A stretch of 64,000 nucleotides of DNA from Pseudoalteromonas luteoviolacea (lineage in GTDB: Bacteria > Pseudomonadota > Gammaproteobacteria > Enterobacterales > Alteromonadaceae), in contig NZ_MAUJ01000001.1 of assembly GCF_001696455.1 (NCBI RefSeq), positions 1 through 64,000 of the forward strand, given 5' to 3'. Every line of letters starts with the position of its first letter. The stretch's first letter is position 1. This document shows, one piece after another, positions 19,046 through 27,904 of this stretch. The notes under the pieces were generated by a model, which did no database searches, had not been told where the DNA came from, and saw nothing but the letters and a program-made list of their open reading frames with translations. Made by a program: the position numbers and the translations under genes.

Positions 19046-19705
19046 ATGAAAAAAATCGTTTTAAGTTCTTGGGCTCGTAAAGAGCACTTTGAGTTTTATC
19101 AAGACTTTGCAGATCCAAACTTCAATATCACTACCAATCTCAATACTGATTCTCTATATATTAAAGCTTCACAAGCTGATCTGTCCTTCACTTACTGCTA
19201 TCTTTATTGTTTATCTAGGGCGATCCAGCAATGTGAGTTTATGCGTTACCGTATCGTAGATAATGGCCCTGTAGAAGCTGAGAAGGTGACGATTAGTAGT
19301 ACTTTTCTGAGAGAAGATAAAACTTTTAGATTTATCACGCTAAGCGAAAGCAATAACGTGCATGAATTCATTCGACAATCAGAAAAAAATAAAGAAGTAG
19401 GACTATCTCAGCCTTTATTAGGTGAAATGTTTTTGTCGAATTGCGACTCGGTTGAGCAAGTGTATGTATCAATTTTACCTTGGTTTCAATTTAGTAGTTT
19501 TAAACATGCAAGGCATAGTGAAGACAATTTAGGGATACCAAAAATAATTTTTGGTAAATTAAATGAAGATAAAAATAGTTTGCCTGTATCGATAGAGGTA
19601 CATCATGGTTTGGTTGATGGCTACCATTTATCGCTGTTTTTGGATGAATTTCAGCGTCAAATCATTGCGTTATGTGATTATTTAGAACGGGAAAAAAACT
19701 TTTAG
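19046..19705 (+). CDS. Chloramphenicol acetyltransferase-like (CatA family) enzyme
   Basis: Protein of 219 residues, the normal length for type A chloramphenicol acetyltransferase. The family motif HHxxxDG is present as HHGLVDGYH at 186-194, where the conserved histidine acts as general base for acetyl-CoA-dependent O-acetylation. Other CAT-like features are WARKEHFEFY near the N-terminus, the Tyr-rich FTYCYLYCLSRAI helix and LPWFQFSSFKHA. It follows the leucine dehydrogenase terminator closely and sits between core genes with no mobile element, so it looks like a resident chromosomal gene. Whether it accepts chloramphenicol is unknown. Confidence 0.88.
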   Translation: MKKIVLSSWARKEHFEFYQDFADPNFNITTNLNTDSLYIKASQADLSFTYCYLYCLSRAIQQCEFMRYRIVDNGPVEAEKVTISSTFLREDKTFRFITLSESNNVHEFIRQSEKNKEVGLSQPLLGEMFLSNCDSVEQVYVSILPWFQFSSFKHARHSEDNLGIPKIIFGKLNEDKNSLPVSIEVHHGLVDGYHLSLFLDEFQRQIIALCDYLEREKNF

Positions 19706-20090
19706 GGACAATAATATTGTGTTATATGCAATTTTTTTCAATAGAATTTTGGCTCTAACAGTTTGAAAATTATAGCCTAATTAAAGAATTTAAGACTCGG
19801 TTAACTTAATCTTTGGCTATTTTTTAACTGTAATAAATTGTTAATTAAGTTGCTTTGTGTATGAAAAGTAAGTGATTTAAGTTTTTTTAGGTTGTTTTGT
19901 TGTTAATGTGATGTTTTATTTCATTTTATTCTAAAAGCGATTACAAAATTAGTTTTAAACATGAAGTTGACATGGGCAGATGCATTTAGCATTATTGCAC
20001 GGTTGATACTTCTAAAAAGGTATCCGGGGTACTCTTCTCAAGTAGAGTGCAAAAATTATAAAAGTAACATTACTTAATTGGTTGGGAACT
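19706..20090. other. AT-rich region upstream of the TonB2 operon
   Basis: A 385-bp region without genes, rich in A/T tracts. It presumably carries the promoter of the six-gene operon. I looked for a Fur-type palindrome and did not find a convincing one. Confidence 0.4.
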
Positions 20091-20861
20091 ATGTCTGTTA
20101 AAATCAGAAAGAGTCTTGTAGCTTCAGCGTTATTTGGCGCAGCGGCATTTGCAAGCAGCAATGTGATGGCAGATCCTTTGAATGACATACAAAAAGTAGG
20201 TCAGCAAACTCAAAAGGCTGCTCAAAAGTCTCAAGAAAAAGTTGATAATATTTACGGTCAGTCAATCGAAATGATTGCAGAATACCGCACTACTGTCGAT
20301 GAAACAGAACTTTTAAAAGTTTACAACGACCACGTTGCACGTTTGGTAGCGGACCAAAATGCAAACATTGAGTCTCTAGAGCGTCAAATCGCGACAGTTG
20401 ATAAAACTAAGCAAGACGTTGTGCCTTTGATGTATCGCATGATTGATACACTCGAGCAATTCATCAAAGCGGACGTCCCGTTCGATACTGACAAGCGTTT
20501 AGAGCGCGTAGAAAGACTACGTGAAACTCTTTCAAACGCAAAAGTAACTACTTCAGAGAAGTACCGCCAGGTACTAGAAGCTTACACTGTTGAAACTGCA
20601 TACGGTACAGCAATGACAGCTTCTCAAGGTTCTCTTGAAATTAACGGTAAAAACATCAACGTTGACTTCGCTCGTCTAGGTCGTATCGCATATGTTGCTC
20701 AATCATTCGATCAAAAGAATGCATGGGTTTGGGACAACAATGCTAAGCAGTGGCAATCTCTAGGTGAAGAATACCTTAAGCCTATCAAAGACATGATCCG
20801 TATTGCACGTGGTCAGGCTGCCCCAGAACTAGTTAAACTTCCTATTTTCGGCGCGGAGTAA
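20091..20861 (+). CDS. DUF3450 periplasmic protein of the TonB2 cluster
   Basis: First gene of a TonB2-type operon. It has 256 residues from the ATG at 20091 (RBS GGGA); a TTG at 20082 is also in frame but less likely. Residues 1-25 are a signal peptide (ASSNVMA). The mature protein is helical and coiled-coil-like (IQKVGQQTQKAAQKSQEKV...), followed by a small globular domain (NGKNINVDFARLGRIAYV). DUF3450 proteins are found next to TtpC-type ExbB proteins; their exact role is unknown, perhaps as a periplasmic partner of the motor. It is 6 bp from the next gene. Confidence 0.87.
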   Translation: MSVKIRKSLVASALFGAAAFASSNVMADPLNDIQKVGQQTQKAAQKSQEKVDNIYGQSIEMIAEYRTTVDETELLKVYNDHVARLVADQNANIESLERQIATVDKTKQDVVPLMYRMIDTLEQFIKADVPFDTDKRLERVERLRETLSNAKVTTSEKYRQVLEAYTVETAYGTAMTASQGSLEINGKNINVDFARLGRIAYVAQSFDQKNAWVWDNNAKQWQSLGEEYLKPIKDMIRIARGQAAPELVKLPIFGAE

Positions 20862-20867
20862 TAAAAC

Positions 20868-22232
20868 ATGAAGAAACTATTTAAAGGTTTTGCAGTTGCT
20901 GCAGCATTAACAGTTTCTGCTGGTGCCGCGTTGAATGCACATGCAAACACGGAAGCACTAGACAAGATCCTTGAGCAAGTTAAACAGAATCGTATTTCTG
21001 AAGGTAAAATTAACAAAGCTCGTGAGCAAGAGTTCTTGTCTGAGCGTGCTGACAAGCAAGCACTACTAAACAAAGCAAAGCGTGACCTAGCTGCTGAAAA
21101 AGCACGTGGTGAGCGTCTTAACAAAGAATTCAAGCAAAACGAAATCACACTTGCTGATAAAGAGACTGAGCTAGTAAATGCACAGGGTACTCTTGGTGAG
21201 ATGTTTGGTGTTGTACGTCGTTCATCAGCTGATGCAATCGGTTCAATCGAAGCGTCAATCGTAAGTGCTGAAAAGCCAGGACGTGCTGAAGTTCTTCGTT
21301 CACTAGCAGCAGCTAAAGAGCTACCAACTACTCGTGAACTTGAAGAGCTTTGGATTGCATTCCAAACTGAAATGACTGAATCAGCTAAGACTTCTACTTT
21401 CGAAGCTGAAGTAGCTGAGCTAAGCGGTGACATCAATGTTAAGCAAGTTACTCGTATTGGTAACTTCAACCTTGTAACTAAAGACGGTTACGTTGTATAC
21501 GATGCAGAGAACAAATCAATTGTTCCGCTAGGTAAGCAACCTGCTTCAAACGTTGTTGCAACAGTTTCTGACCTGCTTAACACGTCTGCAAGCAGCTACG
21601 TTCCTTTCGTAGTAGATCCAACTCGTGGCGCTATCCTTCGTCTAAACACGCAAAAAGCAAGTGTTGAAGAGCGTTGGCACCAAGGTGACACGGTTGGTTA
21701 CATCATCACTGCATTGTTAGCGCTAGGTGCACTAATCGCATTAGTACGTTTCCTAGATCTAATGGTAGTTGGTGCTAAGATCAAGTCACAAATCAAGAAC
21801 GCTAATAACCCAAGTGATAACAACCCACTTGGCCGTATCTTGAAAGTGTACCACGATAACAAGAACCAAGACGTTGAGAACCTTGAGCTTAAACTTGACG
21901 AAGCAATTCTACGTGAAACGCCTCGCATTGAAGCAGGTATCAACATCATCAAGATCCTTGCAGCTATCGCTCCGTTACTAGGTCTACTAGGTACGGTTGT
22001 AGGTATGATCTTGACGTTCGAATCAATCACTCTATTCGGTACTGGTGATCCGAAGATCATGGCAGGTAACATCTCTCTAGCACTTGTTACAACAGCTCTT
22101 GGTCTAATTGCTGCGCTACCACTAATCCTACTTCACGCTATTGTTGCTGGTCGTAGTAAATCAATCCTACATATTCTTGACGAGCAAAGCGCGGGTATCG
22201 TTGCTGCGCACGCGGAGAAGGAGAAAGCATAA
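20868..22232 (+). CDS. ttpC: TtpC-like ExbB/TolQ proton channel with periplasmic extension
   Basis: Accessory ExbB-type subunit of a TonB2 system, 454 residues. A signal peptide (to about residue 26, ALNAHA) leads into a long periplasmic coiled coil (30-130) and a linker domain. The C-terminal MotA/TolQ/ExbB channel follows: TM1 at about 281-301 (GYIITALLALGALIALVRFL), TM2 in the segment IIKILAAIAPLLGLLGTVVG and TM3 in LALVTTALGLIAALPLILLH. In Vibrio, TtpC is required for TonB2 function. Its stop codon overlaps the next start by one base. Confidence 0.9.
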   Translation: MKKLFKGFAVAAALTVSAGAALNAHANTEALDKILEQVKQNRISEGKINKAREQEFLSERADKQALLNKAKRDLAAEKARGERLNKEFKQNEITLADKETELVNAQGTLGEMFGVVRRSSADAIGSIEASIVSAEKPGRAEVLRSLAAAKELPTTRELEELWIAFQTEMTESAKTSTFEAEVAELSGDINVKQVTRIGNFNLVTKDGYVVYDAENKSIVPLGKQPASNVVATVSDLLNTSASSYVPFVVDPTRGAILRLNTQKASVEERWHQGDTVGYIITALLALGALIALVRFLDLMVVGAKIKSQIKNANNPSDNNPLGRILKVYHDNKNQDVENLELKLDEAILRETPRIEAGINIIKILAAIAPLLGLLGTVVGMILTFESITLFGTGDPKIMAGNISLALVTTALGLIAALPLILLHAIVAGRSKSILHILDEQSAGIVAAHAEKEKA

Positions 22233-22756
22233 TGCTAGTCCTGGTGGAGACGTGGGAATCTATCAGGGATTTTGTTGCTACAGGCGGCGACGTACTATTC
22301 GTTGTCGCAATGGCACTCTTTCTTATGTGGGTATTAATGATTGAGCGCTATTGGTTCCTATTAGTTGAATTCCCTAGAATGCATAAGGGGATTGTAGCTA
22401 AATGGGATGCCCGCCAAGATACTACATCTTGGTACGCACACAGAATCCGTGAAGCATGGGTTTCTGAAGCGTCTGAAAAATTAGATGAGCGTATGTTGAT
22501 TATCAAAACATTGGTTGCAATGTGTCCATTAATCGGTCTACTAGGTACAGTGACAGGTATGATTTCAGTATTCGAAACCATGGCTACTCAAGGTACTGGT
22601 AACCCGCGTTTGATGGCATCAGGCATTTCAATGGCGACGATACCAACAATGGCTGGAATGGTTGCGGCACTATCTGGTGTATTCTTTAGCACTCGCCTTG
22701 AAGCGAGAGCAAAAATGGCTAAAGAAAAACTAATCGATAGCTTGCCACATCACTAG
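22232..22756 (+). CDS. exbB2: ExbB-family proton channel
   Basis: Inner-membrane proton channel subunit, 174 residues with three TM segments and the family signature (IKTLVAMCPLIGLLGTVTGM...SGISMATIPTMAGMVAAL). With ExbD it uses the proton motive force to energise TonB. It is translationally coupled to the previous gene (TAATG) and separated by 14 bp from exbD. Confidence 0.92.
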   Translation: MLVLVETWESIRDFVATGGDVLFVVAMALFLMWVLMIERYWFLLVEFPRMHKGIVAKWDARQDTTSWYAHRIREAWVSEASEKLDERMLIIKTLVAMCPLIGLLGTVTGMISVFETMATQGTGNPRLMASGISMATIPTMAGMVAALSGVFFSTRLEARAKMAKEKLIDSLPHH

Positions 22757-22770
22757 AGAGAGATATAAAT

Positions 22771-23175
22771 ATGGCACGTAAACAGCGTTTTCGTGAAGAA
22801 GAAGAAGCAGCAGTAGATATGACACCGATGCTTGACATCGTATTCATCATGTTGATCTTCTTCATCGTAACTACCTCTTTTGTTAAAGAGGCAGGCATTG
22901 AAGTTAAAAAGCCAAAAGCTGCACAGGCTCAAACTAAGAAAAATGCGAACATCTTTATCGCTATCCGTGAAAACGGTGAGATTTGGATGGATAAGCGTCA
23001 AGTAGATGTTGAGCGTGTAAGCGCGAACCTTGAAAACCTATTGGCTGAACAACAAACTGAGACAGTAATTATCCAAGCGGATAAAGGTGCTAAGCACGGT
23101 GTTGTTGTGAAGGTAATGGACCAAATCAAGGCAACTGATGACGGTCTGAAGATTTCAATAGCTGGAGCTAAGTAA
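22771..23175 (+). CDS. exbD2: ExbD-family biopolymer transporter
   Basis: Protein of 134 residues with a short cytoplasmic N-terminus, one TM (IVFIMLIFFIVTTSF) bearing the essential Asp22 (TPMLDIVF), and a periplasmic domain (VIIQADKGAKHGVVVKVMDQ). It forms the proton channel with the two ExbB-type proteins. The stop overlaps the tonB start by one base. Confidence 0.93.
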   Translation: MARKQRFREEEEAAVDMTPMLDIVFIMLIFFIVTTSFVKEAGIEVKKPKAAQAQTKKNANIFIAIRENGEIWMDKRQVDVERVSANLENLLAEQQTETVIIQADKGAKHGVVVKVMDQIKATDDGLKISIAGAK

Positions 23176-23789
23176 TGATTCGTTTTCTGTTTTCACTTCT
23201 TGCAGGTGGGGCAGTAACTTTCGGCTTGTTCTTCTTTATGTCTTACCTAATCTCCGGTGGAGCTGATAGGGCAGACGACCAAAAGGAAGAGATCATAGTC
23301 GAGATTATGTCGAATCCACCTGAATCAGACGTGCAGGAGAGGAAGCGTGTACCGCCTCCACCTCCTCCACCGCCAAAGCAGCCGCCTAAGCCGCAGCCGC
23401 CACAGCCAGAGACATCAAATCCTGCTGCAGGGGCGATTGGCTTCAATATGCCTAGCATCAATATTGGTGGTACGGCAGGTGGCCTAAGTGGCCCGGGTGA
23501 TTTCGGTCGTGATGGTGAAGCAACACCGATCGTTCGTATTGAACCTAAATACCCACCGCAAGCAGCGCGTGATGGTAAAGAAGGCTGGGTACAGCTTGAA
23601 TTTACAATCAATGAGCTAGGTGGTGTAGAAGATATTAAAGTAATCGCAGCTGAACCGAAGCGTATTTTCAACCGTGAAGCGCAAAGAGCACTTCGTAAGT
23701 GGAAATACAGACCAAAAATTGTTGACGGCAAGCCTGAAAAACAATTTGGTATTCAAGTTCAACTTGATTTCAAACTTAACCAAGACTAA
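23175..23789 (+). CDS. tonB2: TonB2-type energy transducer
   Basis: Energy transducer that links the ExbB/ExbD motor to outer-membrane TonB-dependent receptors. It has 204 residues: an N-terminal TM (LAGGAVTFGLFFFMSYLI), a short proline-rich spacer (VPPPPPPPPKQPPKPQPPQP) and a C-terminal TonB domain (PIVRIEPKYPPQAARDGKEG...ALRKWKYRPKIVDG). The compact form is typical of TonB2, which is shorter than E. coli TonB. It is the fifth gene of the operon and sits 10 bp before the TPR gene. Confidence 0.93.
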   Translation: MIRFLFSLLAGGAVTFGLFFFMSYLISGGADRADDQKEEIIVEIMSNPPESDVQERKRVPPPPPPPPKQPPKPQPPQPETSNPAAGAIGFNMPSINIGGTAGGLSGPGDFGRDGEATPIVRIEPKYPPQAARDGKEGWVQLEFTINELGGVEDIKVIAAEPKRIFNREAQRALRKWKYRPKIVDGKPEKQFGIQVQLDFKLNQD

Positions 23790-23799
23790 GGAGTAAGAT

Positions 23800-25062
23800 A
23801 TGAAGCAAATGTCAAAAGCAACAGCTCTTGCTCTGATGATGTCCTTAGCTGGCGGTGCACTAAGCACCGCTGCAGTTGCGGCTCCAGATCCTGCAAAGAT
23901 TGAAGAGCGTAAAAAAGCTAAGACTAAAGTCATGGGTGAGCGCGTTGGTAAAAAGGTTATCAAAGCATTTGACCTTTACAACGAAGATAAAGTAGACGAA
24001 GCAATTGCTATACTACTTGAAATCGACGCTTCAGATGAGTTTGATAAAGCAACGGTTAATCGCTACTTAGGTAACCTGTATGCTCAAAAAGAAGAGTATA
24101 AAACGGCTATCAAGTACATTCGTCAAGCGATTGCACCTGATGTACTAAACTTCAAAGATCAAGCCGATCTAATGAAGTTGCTAGGTGACCTATTAGTAGG
24201 TACTGAGCAGTACGAAGGCGCAAAGAAGGCTTATTACGACTGGATGGACTTTACGGGTGAAGAAGACTCAAAAGTTTACGGTCGAATCGCACAAGCTAAC
24301 TACGAACTTAAGAAGTTTGCTGATGTGATTAAGCCAGCTGACCAAGCTATTGCTTTAAATAAAGAAGAGCCTAACAAGTCATTCTACATGCTTAAAATTG
24401 GTTCATACTTTGAACTTAAGCAATTCAAGAATGCAGTTAGTGTTGCTGAGGAACTTGTGAAGATCTTCCCTGAAGACAAGCAAGTTTGGACTCAACTTGG
24501 TTCTTTCTACATGCAAACAGAGCAGTACCGTAAAGGTCAAACTGTGATGGAGATTGCATATAAGAAAGGCTACTTTGAGAAAGAGAACCACTACAAGATT
24601 CTTGGTAGTTACTACTCTTTGAATGAAATTCCTTACAAAGCGGCTGTGACGTTTGAAAAGGCAATCAAAGATAAAAACATTGAGCGCAATAAGCAAAATG
24701 TGACTGCGACGGCAAGTTACTTCCACCAAGCGAAGAACATTGACAAAGCAGCTCAGTACTACGAAGAAGCAGCTAAATTTGATGATGACGCAGAACTATA
24801 TAGAAAGTCTGGTAGCTTGTTGCTACAAGACCTACAATATGCGGCTGCAGTTGTTCGTTTAAATAAAGCGCTTGAGCTTGGTTCTAAGAAAAAGGGTACA
24901 ATCTACTCTGACTTGGCAGAAGCTTATCTTTATCAAGAAAAGTACAAGCAGGCATACCGTGCGATTATTAAGGCTCAAGAAGATCCTAAAACACGCAAAT
25001 TTGCTCGCAGCTGGGCTTCTTTCATCAAAGAGAAAGCACAGCGTAAAGGCATCAGCCTTTAA
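23800..25062 (+). CDS. Periplasmic TPR protein of the TonB2 operon
   Basis: Protein of 420 residues, last gene of the operon. The signal peptide ends near AAVAA (residues 1-28). Most of the rest is made of tetratricopeptide-like repeats (for example IAILLEIDASDEFDKATVNRY, YAQKEEYKTAIKYIRQAIA, YFELKQFKNAVSVAEELVKI). Such a TPR protein closes the TonB2 clusters of several marine gammaproteobacteria. The role is presumably as a periplasmic scaffold. A strong terminator follows. Confidence 0.87.
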   Translation: MKQMSKATALALMMSLAGGALSTAAVAAPDPAKIEERKKAKTKVMGERVGKKVIKAFDLYNEDKVDEAIAILLEIDASDEFDKATVNRYLGNLYAQKEEYKTAIKYIRQAIAPDVLNFKDQADLMKLLGDLLVGTEQYEGAKKAYYDWMDFTGEEDSKVYGRIAQANYELKKFADVIKPADQAIALNKEEPNKSFYMLKIGSYFELKQFKNAVSVAEELVKIFPEDKQVWTQLGSFYMQTEQYRKGQTVMEIAYKKGYFEKENHYKILGSYYSLNEIPYKAAVTFEKAIKDKNIERNKQNVTATASYFHQAKNIDKAAQYYEEAAKFDDDAELYRKSGSLLLQDLQYAAAVVRLNKALELGSKKKGTIYSDLAEAYLYQEKYKQAYRAIIKAQEDPKTRKFARSWASFIKEKAQRKGISL

Positions 25063-25065
25063 TTG

Positions 25066-25091
25066 AAAAAGCCCCATCAGGGGCTTTTTTA
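25066..25091 (+). terminator. Intrinsic terminator of the TonB2 operon
   Basis: AAAAAGCCCC and GGGGCTTTTTT pair around ATCA; strong T-run. Confidence 0.9.
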
Positions 25092-25301
25092 TTTCCATTG
25101 ACCCGCCCTAGACAAAATAGGCTACCACGTTCATTAACGCGTTTTAATTCACCGAATCAAATATTGATTTAAAACACGACTTCTTATTTTAGATTGCGTA
25201 AACTGTTTAATTCCATTGAACTGCCAATCTATTGCGTTCATTTCACACGGCTACCATATGTCAACAGTTGCCGATATACACTGTAACCCATTGGGAATTT
25301 T

Positions 25302-26345
25302 ATGCTTAAGATAAGTACGCTGCTCTTTACTTTTTCTGGCTTTCTCCTAATAAGTGCTTGCTCAGAGCCCCATCAATCGCTCACTTATGAAGAGTTTTTT
25401 AAATCTTCCAAAGCATTAAATTGGTTTGCTATTTCTGGTAATACACATGCTGATGATGGGGGTGTTGCAAAATTTAAAGCGATGCCATTTGATGAGGGCT
25501 ATTTAAAATCTCGTCATAGGCTGCTTCACTCCGTAGATATGGCTGTCCTTTCTGAAGAACATAGAAACTCAATTAACTATCTGAAAATTCAGGAGCGATA
25601 TCCAGAGCGATTTTTTGCATGGTCACCTCATTTAGACGTACTTGCACGTGCAGACCGAGTTGTTTCCCAAGACAGTTTAAACAGCTGGTTAATGCTGGTC
25701 TTAGCGCGTTTGAGAGAAGGCTATGAAAGTAAGGTTATCTTGTCCCGGCTTGAGCGTGCGCAACTATTAAAGTACTTAACGCAATCAGATTATGACAGTA
25801 AGGAGAAACAAGCTCTTGTACAGTATTTGTCAGAGTATAAGGTTCGTTCGGGGATTGGCCTGTATCAGTTGCCAAACGGCAAAGAGTGGTACCAAAGTAA
25901 GCTTAATTTTTATTCCGGTCAGACGCATGATCCACATGAGCTCGCAGCGTTTTTAAGCGCCAAAACAGACGCTGTAGATGAACCTGTTGAGAGCAATATA
26001 AATAATATTGGGCTGCGCTTACCCGCTATATTGCAGATAACGTCCAGCTACTGTGAAGCCAAATCTGGTTTAAACTGGCGAGATAGCTACGTGGATGTGG
26101 AGCACACTCTGGCCAATTGTTATCAATATATTCCTTTGTCAGATTTAAAGGTGTTGACGGTTTTAGCTGAAGTGGATTTAGGTATTCATTTGTATGCGTG
26201 GTCTCAAAGACAAGCAATGCACAGACTTCAATCCCGGTTAGCCCTGAATGACGCTCTAGCCCATGCATTGTTAAATAATATCGCTTTTCATCCAGCTACT
26301 AATATGGCGATACTGCCATATATTAAAGCCTCATCTAAGCTTTAG
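25302..26345 (+). CDS. Hypothetical lipoprotein
   Basis: Protein of 347 residues with a type II signal peptide (LLFTFSGFLLISACS, lipid-modified Cys at residue 20). The mature protein is soluble and mostly helical, without a motif I recognise. The region VILSRLERAQLLKYL and the repeated short helices hint at an alpha-solenoid, but this is uncertain. Its 3' end overlaps the convergent DksA/TraR-like gene by 11 bp. Confidence 0.7.
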   Translation: MLKISTLLFTFSGFLLISACSEPHQSLTYEEFFKSSKALNWFAISGNTHADDGGVAKFKAMPFDEGYLKSRHRLLHSVDMAVLSEEHRNSINYLKIQERYPERFFAWSPHLDVLARADRVVSQDSLNSWLMLVLARLREGYESKVILSRLERAQLLKYLTQSDYDSKEKQALVQYLSEYKVRSGIGLYQLPNGKEWYQSKLNFYSGQTHDPHELAAFLSAKTDAVDEPVESNINNIGLRLPAILQITSSYCEAKSGLNWRDSYVDVEHTLANCYQYIPLSDLKVLTVLAEVDLGIHLYAWSQRQAMHRLQSRLALNDALAHALLNNIAFHPATNMAILPYIKASSKL

Positions 26346-26685
26346 ATTGGCAGCTCTTACACCTCTGTGTCGTGGGGTCTTGGTTTAGCAGCTCCACTTC
26401 TATTTCTTTTTCGCAATCACAGCAAAACCCAAATTGCCCTATATCAATTTGGCACATTGCTGCTTCAATTTGAATGAGTCTCATATAATTGGGGAATTGA
26501 TTTGGGCAAATTTTTTCATCAATACTATCAATCCAATCCGCGGGTGATATCTGTTGGAGCATTTCCGCGAGCTCAGATGTAATTGGGTTACTGGTTGTTT
26601 TTAACTCTTCAATGAAGCTTGCTCGTGTTAGAGCAAGTTCATTTGCGAGTTTTACTTGGCATTGGCTTAGTAGATTATCATTCAT
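26335..26685 (-). CDS. DksA/TraR-type zinc-finger protein
   Basis: Short protein of 116 residues. The C-terminal DksA/TraR zinc finger has four cysteines in the pattern C-x2-C-x17-C-x2-C (FCCDCEKEIEV...RCKSCQSK). The N-terminal helical part (residues 1-70) is shorter than in DksA and lacks an obvious DxxDxA-type coiled-coil tip. Like TraR and the YbiI-type proteins it may bind the RNA polymerase secondary channel. The RBS GGAGAA precedes the ATG. It lies downstream of dusC on the same strand, 42 bp away. Confidence 0.82.
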   Translation of the reverse strand: MNDNLLSQCQVKLANELALTRASFIEELKTTSNPITSELAEMLQQISPADWIDSIDEKICPNQFPNYMRLIQIEAAMCQIDIGQFGFCCDCEKEIEVELLNQDPTTQRCKSCQSKA

Positions 26686-26727
26686 GGGCAGGTTCTCCTC
26701 TGAATGACCATTATCTATTGCGGCGAG

Positions 26728-27708
26728 TTAGATGTTATGATTTGAATCAAGTGACGGGGACTTTGCGTATTTCTCTAAGACATCCACGACATCAGACTTT
26801 GCTTTTAAACGTTTTATTTCATCGAATAAACCATGCGCCTCCGGGTATTGAAGTTTTAAATATCCGAGCCACTGCTTTGTACGAGATGAAAAATACTTTT
26901 CGCTGACATTCTCGTCTTGGTGCATGGATGAATGCACAATATGATAGACCACTTCTTGCCATGTTAATGCGGTATAATTTGTGCCTTGCATATGTGCTTT
27001 TATTTTTGCTGCAAGGTCAGGCGTCGCCAAAGCTCCTCTGCCTAGCATCAAGTCTTGGCATTGACTTTGTTGCTGGCAACGAACCGCATCTTCGACCTGC
27101 CAAATTTCGCCATTAGCAACAACTGGGATGGATAACCGTGAAAGTAGCGGCGGGATTTTTTCCCAGTAGGCTGGGGGCTTGTAACCGTCGCGCTTGGTTC
27201 TGGCGTGAATAGCCAAACTGGAAGCCCCGGCACTTTGCACTGCGTCAACAATTTCAGTGCTATTTGCATCGTCGTCAAAACCGAGCCTAATTTTTGCACT
27301 CACCACGTGCTCTTCGGGAACTGCGTCTCGTACAGATTTGATGATTTGATAGATTTGCTCTGGCTCTTTAAGTAAAACCGCGCCACCTTTGCTCTTATTG
27401 ACCGTTTTTGCCGGGCAGCCGAAATTAAGGTCGACCCCATGTGAACCTAGTTTAACAGCCTTTCTCGCATTGGCAGCAAGTACATGAGGGACTTGACCGA
27501 GTAGTTGGATACGAACAGGGGTACCTGAACGTGTATAACCACCATTTAATAGTTCTGGACAATAACGCATGAACACTCGTCTAGGTAGCGTTAAATCAAC
27601 GACTCGTATGAATTCTGTAACGCAGAGGTCGAACCCGCCCAGATCAGATAGCAATTCTCGCATTTTAAAATCGACTACGCCCTCCATCGGGGCCAATATA
27701 AGTTTCAT
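26728..27708 (-). CDS. dusC: tRNA-dihydrouridine(16) synthase DusC
   Basis: Flavoenzyme that reduces U16 of tRNA to dihydrouridine. It has 326 residues from the ATG at 27708; an in-frame GTG lies two codons upstream. The FMN-binding TIM barrel starts LILAPMEGVVDFKMREL. The catalytic cysteine lies in LNFGCPAKTVNKSKGG, and the FMN phosphate site is near VVANGEI and MLGRGALATPDL. The segment CVTEFIRVVDLTLP, with the downstream FMRYCPEL, is specific to DusC rather than DusA or DusB. Confidence 0.92.
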   Translation of the reverse strand: MKLILAPMEGVVDFKMRELLSDLGGFDLCVTEFIRVVDLTLPRRVFMRYCPELLNGGYTRSGTPVRIQLLGQVPHVLAANARKAVKLGSHGVDLNFGCPAKTVNKSKGGAVLLKEPEQIYQIIKSVRDAVPEEHVVSAKIRLGFDDDANSTEIVDAVQSAGASSLAIHARTKRDGYKPPAYWEKIPPLLSRLSIPVVANGEIWQVEDAVRCQQQSQCQDLMLGRGALATPDLAAKIKAHMQGTNYTALTWQEVVYHIVHSSMHQDENVSEKYFSSRTKQWLGYLKLQYPEAHGLFDEIKRLKAKSDVVDVLEKYAKSPSLDSNHNI

Positions 27709-27761
27709 GAGCACTGCACCAATTGAAAATTCGCGCTATTCTATATGAGAAGGAGACAATT

Positions 27762-27893
27762 ATTAATATAAATCTTGCCTGTACTTCTAAAGAAATAGCC
27801 GATATTGAAACACTCGATACTCAAAAATTAAAAAACTTTGAAATTAGTTTTAAGGAAATAGGGTCTATTAAACGAACCCGAATTAAAGATTGA
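27762..27893 (+). CDS. Candidate small ORF upstream of hvfA with a non-AUG start
   Basis: An open frame ending at TGA 27891-27893, 11 bp before the hvfA start, encodes about 43 residues (..INLACTSKEIADIETLDTQ, ending KRTRIKD). A good Shine-Dalgarno (AAGGAG, 27750-27755) sits 6 bp before ATT 27762, suggesting a rare AUU start; the frame also stays open upstream to a TTG at 27723. No ATG is present. It could be a leader peptide, the remnant of a longer gene, or chance. The charged, gene-like composition keeps it on the list. Confidence 0.3.
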   Translation: MNINLACTSKEIADIETLDTQKLKNFEISFKEIGSIKRTRIKD

Positions 27894-27904
27894 GAGATAA
27901 CACT

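Noticed and set aside
19706-20090. Fur box before the TonB2 operon
   Set aside because: The region is AT-rich, but no 19-bp palindrome close to GATAATGATWATCATTATC could be seen.
20813-21469. 218-codon open frame on the minus strand of ttpC
   Set aside because: It is a shadow of the highly expressed ttpC codon pattern, with no RBS and no homologous features.
23243-23731. 162-codon open frame on the minus strand of tonB2, Gly-rich
   Set aside because: It mirrors the proline-rich linker of TonB (CC/GG-rich codons) and has no independent support.
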